Part shown: in pieces, positions 32,001 to 32,768 of the stretch
How the letters are laid out: every line of letters begins with the position of its first letter
Numbering within the stretch: the first letter of the stretch is position 1
From: Planctomycetota bacterium
GTDB taxonomy: Bacteria; Planctomycetota; PUPC01; JACPCR01
Direction of reading: 5' to 3'
NCBI GenBank assembly: GCA_027625095.1
Contig: JAQBXN010000102.1
Span: 1-32,768, forward strand
Length of the DNA: 32,768 nucleotides
The notes under the pieces: generated by a model
Databases searched by the model: none
Seen by the model: the letters and a program-made list of their open reading frames with translations, nothing else
What the model was told of the DNA's origin: nothing
Position numbers and translations under genes: made by a program

Positions 32001-32518
32001 AGCTCCGTTTCGTCACGCAGGGAGACGCCGAGGCCACCAGCTATTACTACTGGGCCGGCCCGCTCTCGAAGAAAACCGTTTATGTGTCCGACCTCTCGCA
32101 CATGGTCAGTTCGAGCGTGTATGGCGGCATGATGAGCCGCGACCGCAGCATCCTCGGCACGCCCATGAAATTCTTTCAGCAGCCGGAAGAGGTTTACGAA
32201 AAGGGAATCGGATCGCACGGCGCGGCAACTCTCACTGACAGTCTGCTGGTGATGAGCCTTAACAAGCAGTTCAAGCGATTCCGGGCAACGGTCGGACTGG
32301 ATGCCAGCACGAACGGCAAAGGCTCTGTCCGTTTCCGGGTTCGTGACGGCAAGAAGACGATCTTCGATTCCGAAGGCATGACCTACTTCAGCGAACCGAA
32401 AGAAATCGACGTCGACGTCTCCGATGCCATCCTCCTGATGCTCTGGGTCAGCGATAACGGCGACGGCCGAGACAACGACATCGCCAACTGGGCCAACGCC
32501 CGACTGGAGGTGAAGTGA
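28982..32518 (+). CDS. Very large exported pseudo-glycosidase with NPCBM domain
   Basis: From TTG 28982 the product has about 1178 residues. The signal core is VARVFFLSVFLFLLLPFAAA. Beta domains follow (about 70-460; a jelly-roll-like one around 190-345, VLEDFEMARY...VFIDQLEVL). A TIM barrel of the GH39/clan GH-A type spans about 470-760 and more beta domains follow. A C-terminal NPCBM/NEW2 domain covers about 1070-1178 (YEKGIGSHGAATLT, FKRFRATVGLD, NGDGRDNDIANWANARL). The acid/base site that should read like WNEP is VVWDRPDSP (Arg592), and the nucleophile Glu before GWP is Asn695 (VLNLGWPS), so both catalytic acids are gone. A glycan-binding role is more likely than hydrolysis. The start is uncertain, since no ATG adjoins the signal peptide. 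The frame stays open back to 27713, but that part is antisense to HEPN/MNT. Confidence 0.75.
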   Translation: MSARRATAHGKEVHKLAVCGYGVARVFFLSVFLFLLLPFAAAEDAPKPPPPAIEVSADWDASYTRVESGYSGNEYLPEENNVRGVKRTEKAVLFPGRGQEIGAVLKIKANEKKRRVSLSAKVSDYNDLVILEVKETLDIEPEKELEFSVRFTPPADSIGPYSLESEWQDADGKLNGEFHLAAGQAGSRMVLEDFEMARYPKAGQPLESSVNARHDGERGLLVRVEADKDPVKPVTMKLPLNKELPGHPVAVRAWFMTDKPVQLKAVISDPGFPALQRLFPDQWTLGPIEIAVGDWQMIEIPMPGFGRSSSTKQQYGEGNGVVDYPLTLDWLEFAAAGGATVFIDQLEVLTQTVDTQTVSVRPVLIRPGGLLYRNDVLKLALANTSLVGQPVQLQLTASLRDIHGKSWPLLEQKSRILPGEETILLAKLTNLPLGAYELEGKVVSVKGEVSLPSERFVVYEPGGRPLDESALFDFLTNRERLLADLGFGEELMMLPWHSVDGSLSVEPVAGYWTFDWFDPELNKRVDAGLGVVGMLGFTPIWADPSASFNRGMQAWYGNVYVKPSHKIYWEEYVRRTAERFGDRIQTWVVWDRPDSPAFKATPQEFAEDMLAVAHEAISRANPKAKLVSGGVTRGNIDKFLIGLAEARAQTYLDGIGILPSTTPLSPEEGYLDVILARAERIRQAERISTPLWVLNLGWPSGPEDHQVSEADQARFVARAYVICRSQGIKNIFFRPDHTEAIARRDSADLIFQEDNFYGVKPAALTIKPLRSLLFDAEPVREVFLNDQWDRLSRAYLFKKADGRLVLAAWRLEGESNLPLAVRPENIIDLFGNPISAGQDKLQIPLDAQLRLLLYPRMDSEALLKSLERTNLEFKDAPESQWKRSFTFHLDVGNSEDEKAAAYVATDSRIVGPVASNYHNPQGRFVVDSGRHIRGEEKFSVEVAGYGDADMILRKRLNYSVPHQRVKVYCDGELAGQWFAFKMDRRYRWRDAEYIVPNRFLHGKQKVELRFVTQGDAEATSYYYWAGPLSKKTVYVSDLSHMVSSSVYGGMMSRDRSILGTPMKFFQQPEEVYEKGIGSHGAATLTDSLLVMSLNKQFKRFRATVGLDASTNGKGSVRFRVRDGKKTIFDSEGMTYFSEPKEIDVDVSDAILLMLWVSDNGDGRDNDIANWANARLEVK

Positions 32519-32551
32519 TGGTGAGGAGATTGGTAATTCATAAGTGTTGGG

Positions 32552-32759
32552 CGCGGAGTTGGAGTGACGCCTTCAGGCGTTGTTCTGCTCTTCCGACCAC
32601 CGCTGGAGCAGGCACTTCAACTGAAGGCCCGGCTAAAGCCGTTACTTCAACCCCGTCGGTCTCAACCCTCAAAGCGCGGAGTTGGAGTAACACCTTTAGG
32701 CGGGCTCTGGAGAGCCATCATTGGAATCAGAACCGGCTAAAGCCGTTACTCCAACCCCG
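32552..32759. repeat. Family C repeats: two facing pairs
   Basis: Forward unit at 32552 (GAGTTGGAGTGAC-GCCTTCAGGC), reverse at 32629 (GGCTAAAGCC-GTTACTTCAACCCC), forward at 32676 (GTTGGAGTAAC-ACCTTTAGGC), reverse at 32732 (GGCTAAAGCC-GTTACTCCAACCCC). The spacer between the second and third (gtcggtctcaaccctcaaa) resembles that at 22233-22251. This fills the DNA after the last gene to the window end. Confidence 0.85.
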
Positions 32760-32768
32760 GCTGGCCTT

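Overview
The window looks like chromosomal DNA from an uncultured, GC-rich bacterium of the Planctomycetota/Verrucomicrobiota/Lentisphaerota type. The signs are large exported sugar-active proteins with CBM9-like, GH123-like, LamG and NPCBM modules, a DUF58/BatA/DUF4175-like/DUF4159 cluster, and dense GTAG-headed hairpin repeats between genes. The assignment rests on gene content only; no rRNA, tRNA or phylogenetic marker is present.

Layout. 1-1300 is decayed: the 3' part of a minus-strand gene and a frameshifted phytanoyl-CoA dioxygenase-like remnant. 1391-2239 is a phosphodiester glycosidase (NAGPA-type) lipoprotein. 2333-3436 (minus) is a GntR-type regulator with a LacI-like sensor, divergent from a probable operon (3677-10392): a large CBM9 + GH123-like protein, a shortened paralogue that lacks the catalytic segment, and a MORN-repeat protein whose signal peptide contains a repeat element. 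10420-11274 (minus) encodes an unusual HEAT / zinc-ribbon / PD-(D/E)XK-like protein. 11376-12356 is an exported beta-propeller.

12369-17240 is mostly broken genes: a PQQ-type propeller with an in-frame amber codon, a zinc alcohol dehydrogenase remnant missing its metal site, an ankyrin remnant and a glycosidase C-terminal stub. They surround one intact and odd gene, a LamG domain interrupted by a propeller (14586-16301). A tandem 55-56 bp hairpin repeat lies at 16732-16920.

17337-32518 is a run of plus-strand genes: a CBM9-like exported protein, DUF58, BatA/VWA, a VWA + glutamine-amidotransferase-like membrane protein, a DUF4175-like membrane protein, DUF4159, and a very large exported protein with an apparently dead glycosidase barrel plus NPCBM. 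This is the accessory part of the MoxR-type cluster without a MoxR ATPase in the window. A HEPN/MNT pair and a small unknown gene are inserted antisense before the last gene.

The most unusual theme is the repeats. Four families of REP/BIME-like hairpins fill nearly every gap larger than about 100 bp in 17337-32518. Their stems vary with compensatory changes, and several copies sit exactly at the 5' ends of exported-protein genes, where they supply signal-peptide codons or displace an obvious ATG.
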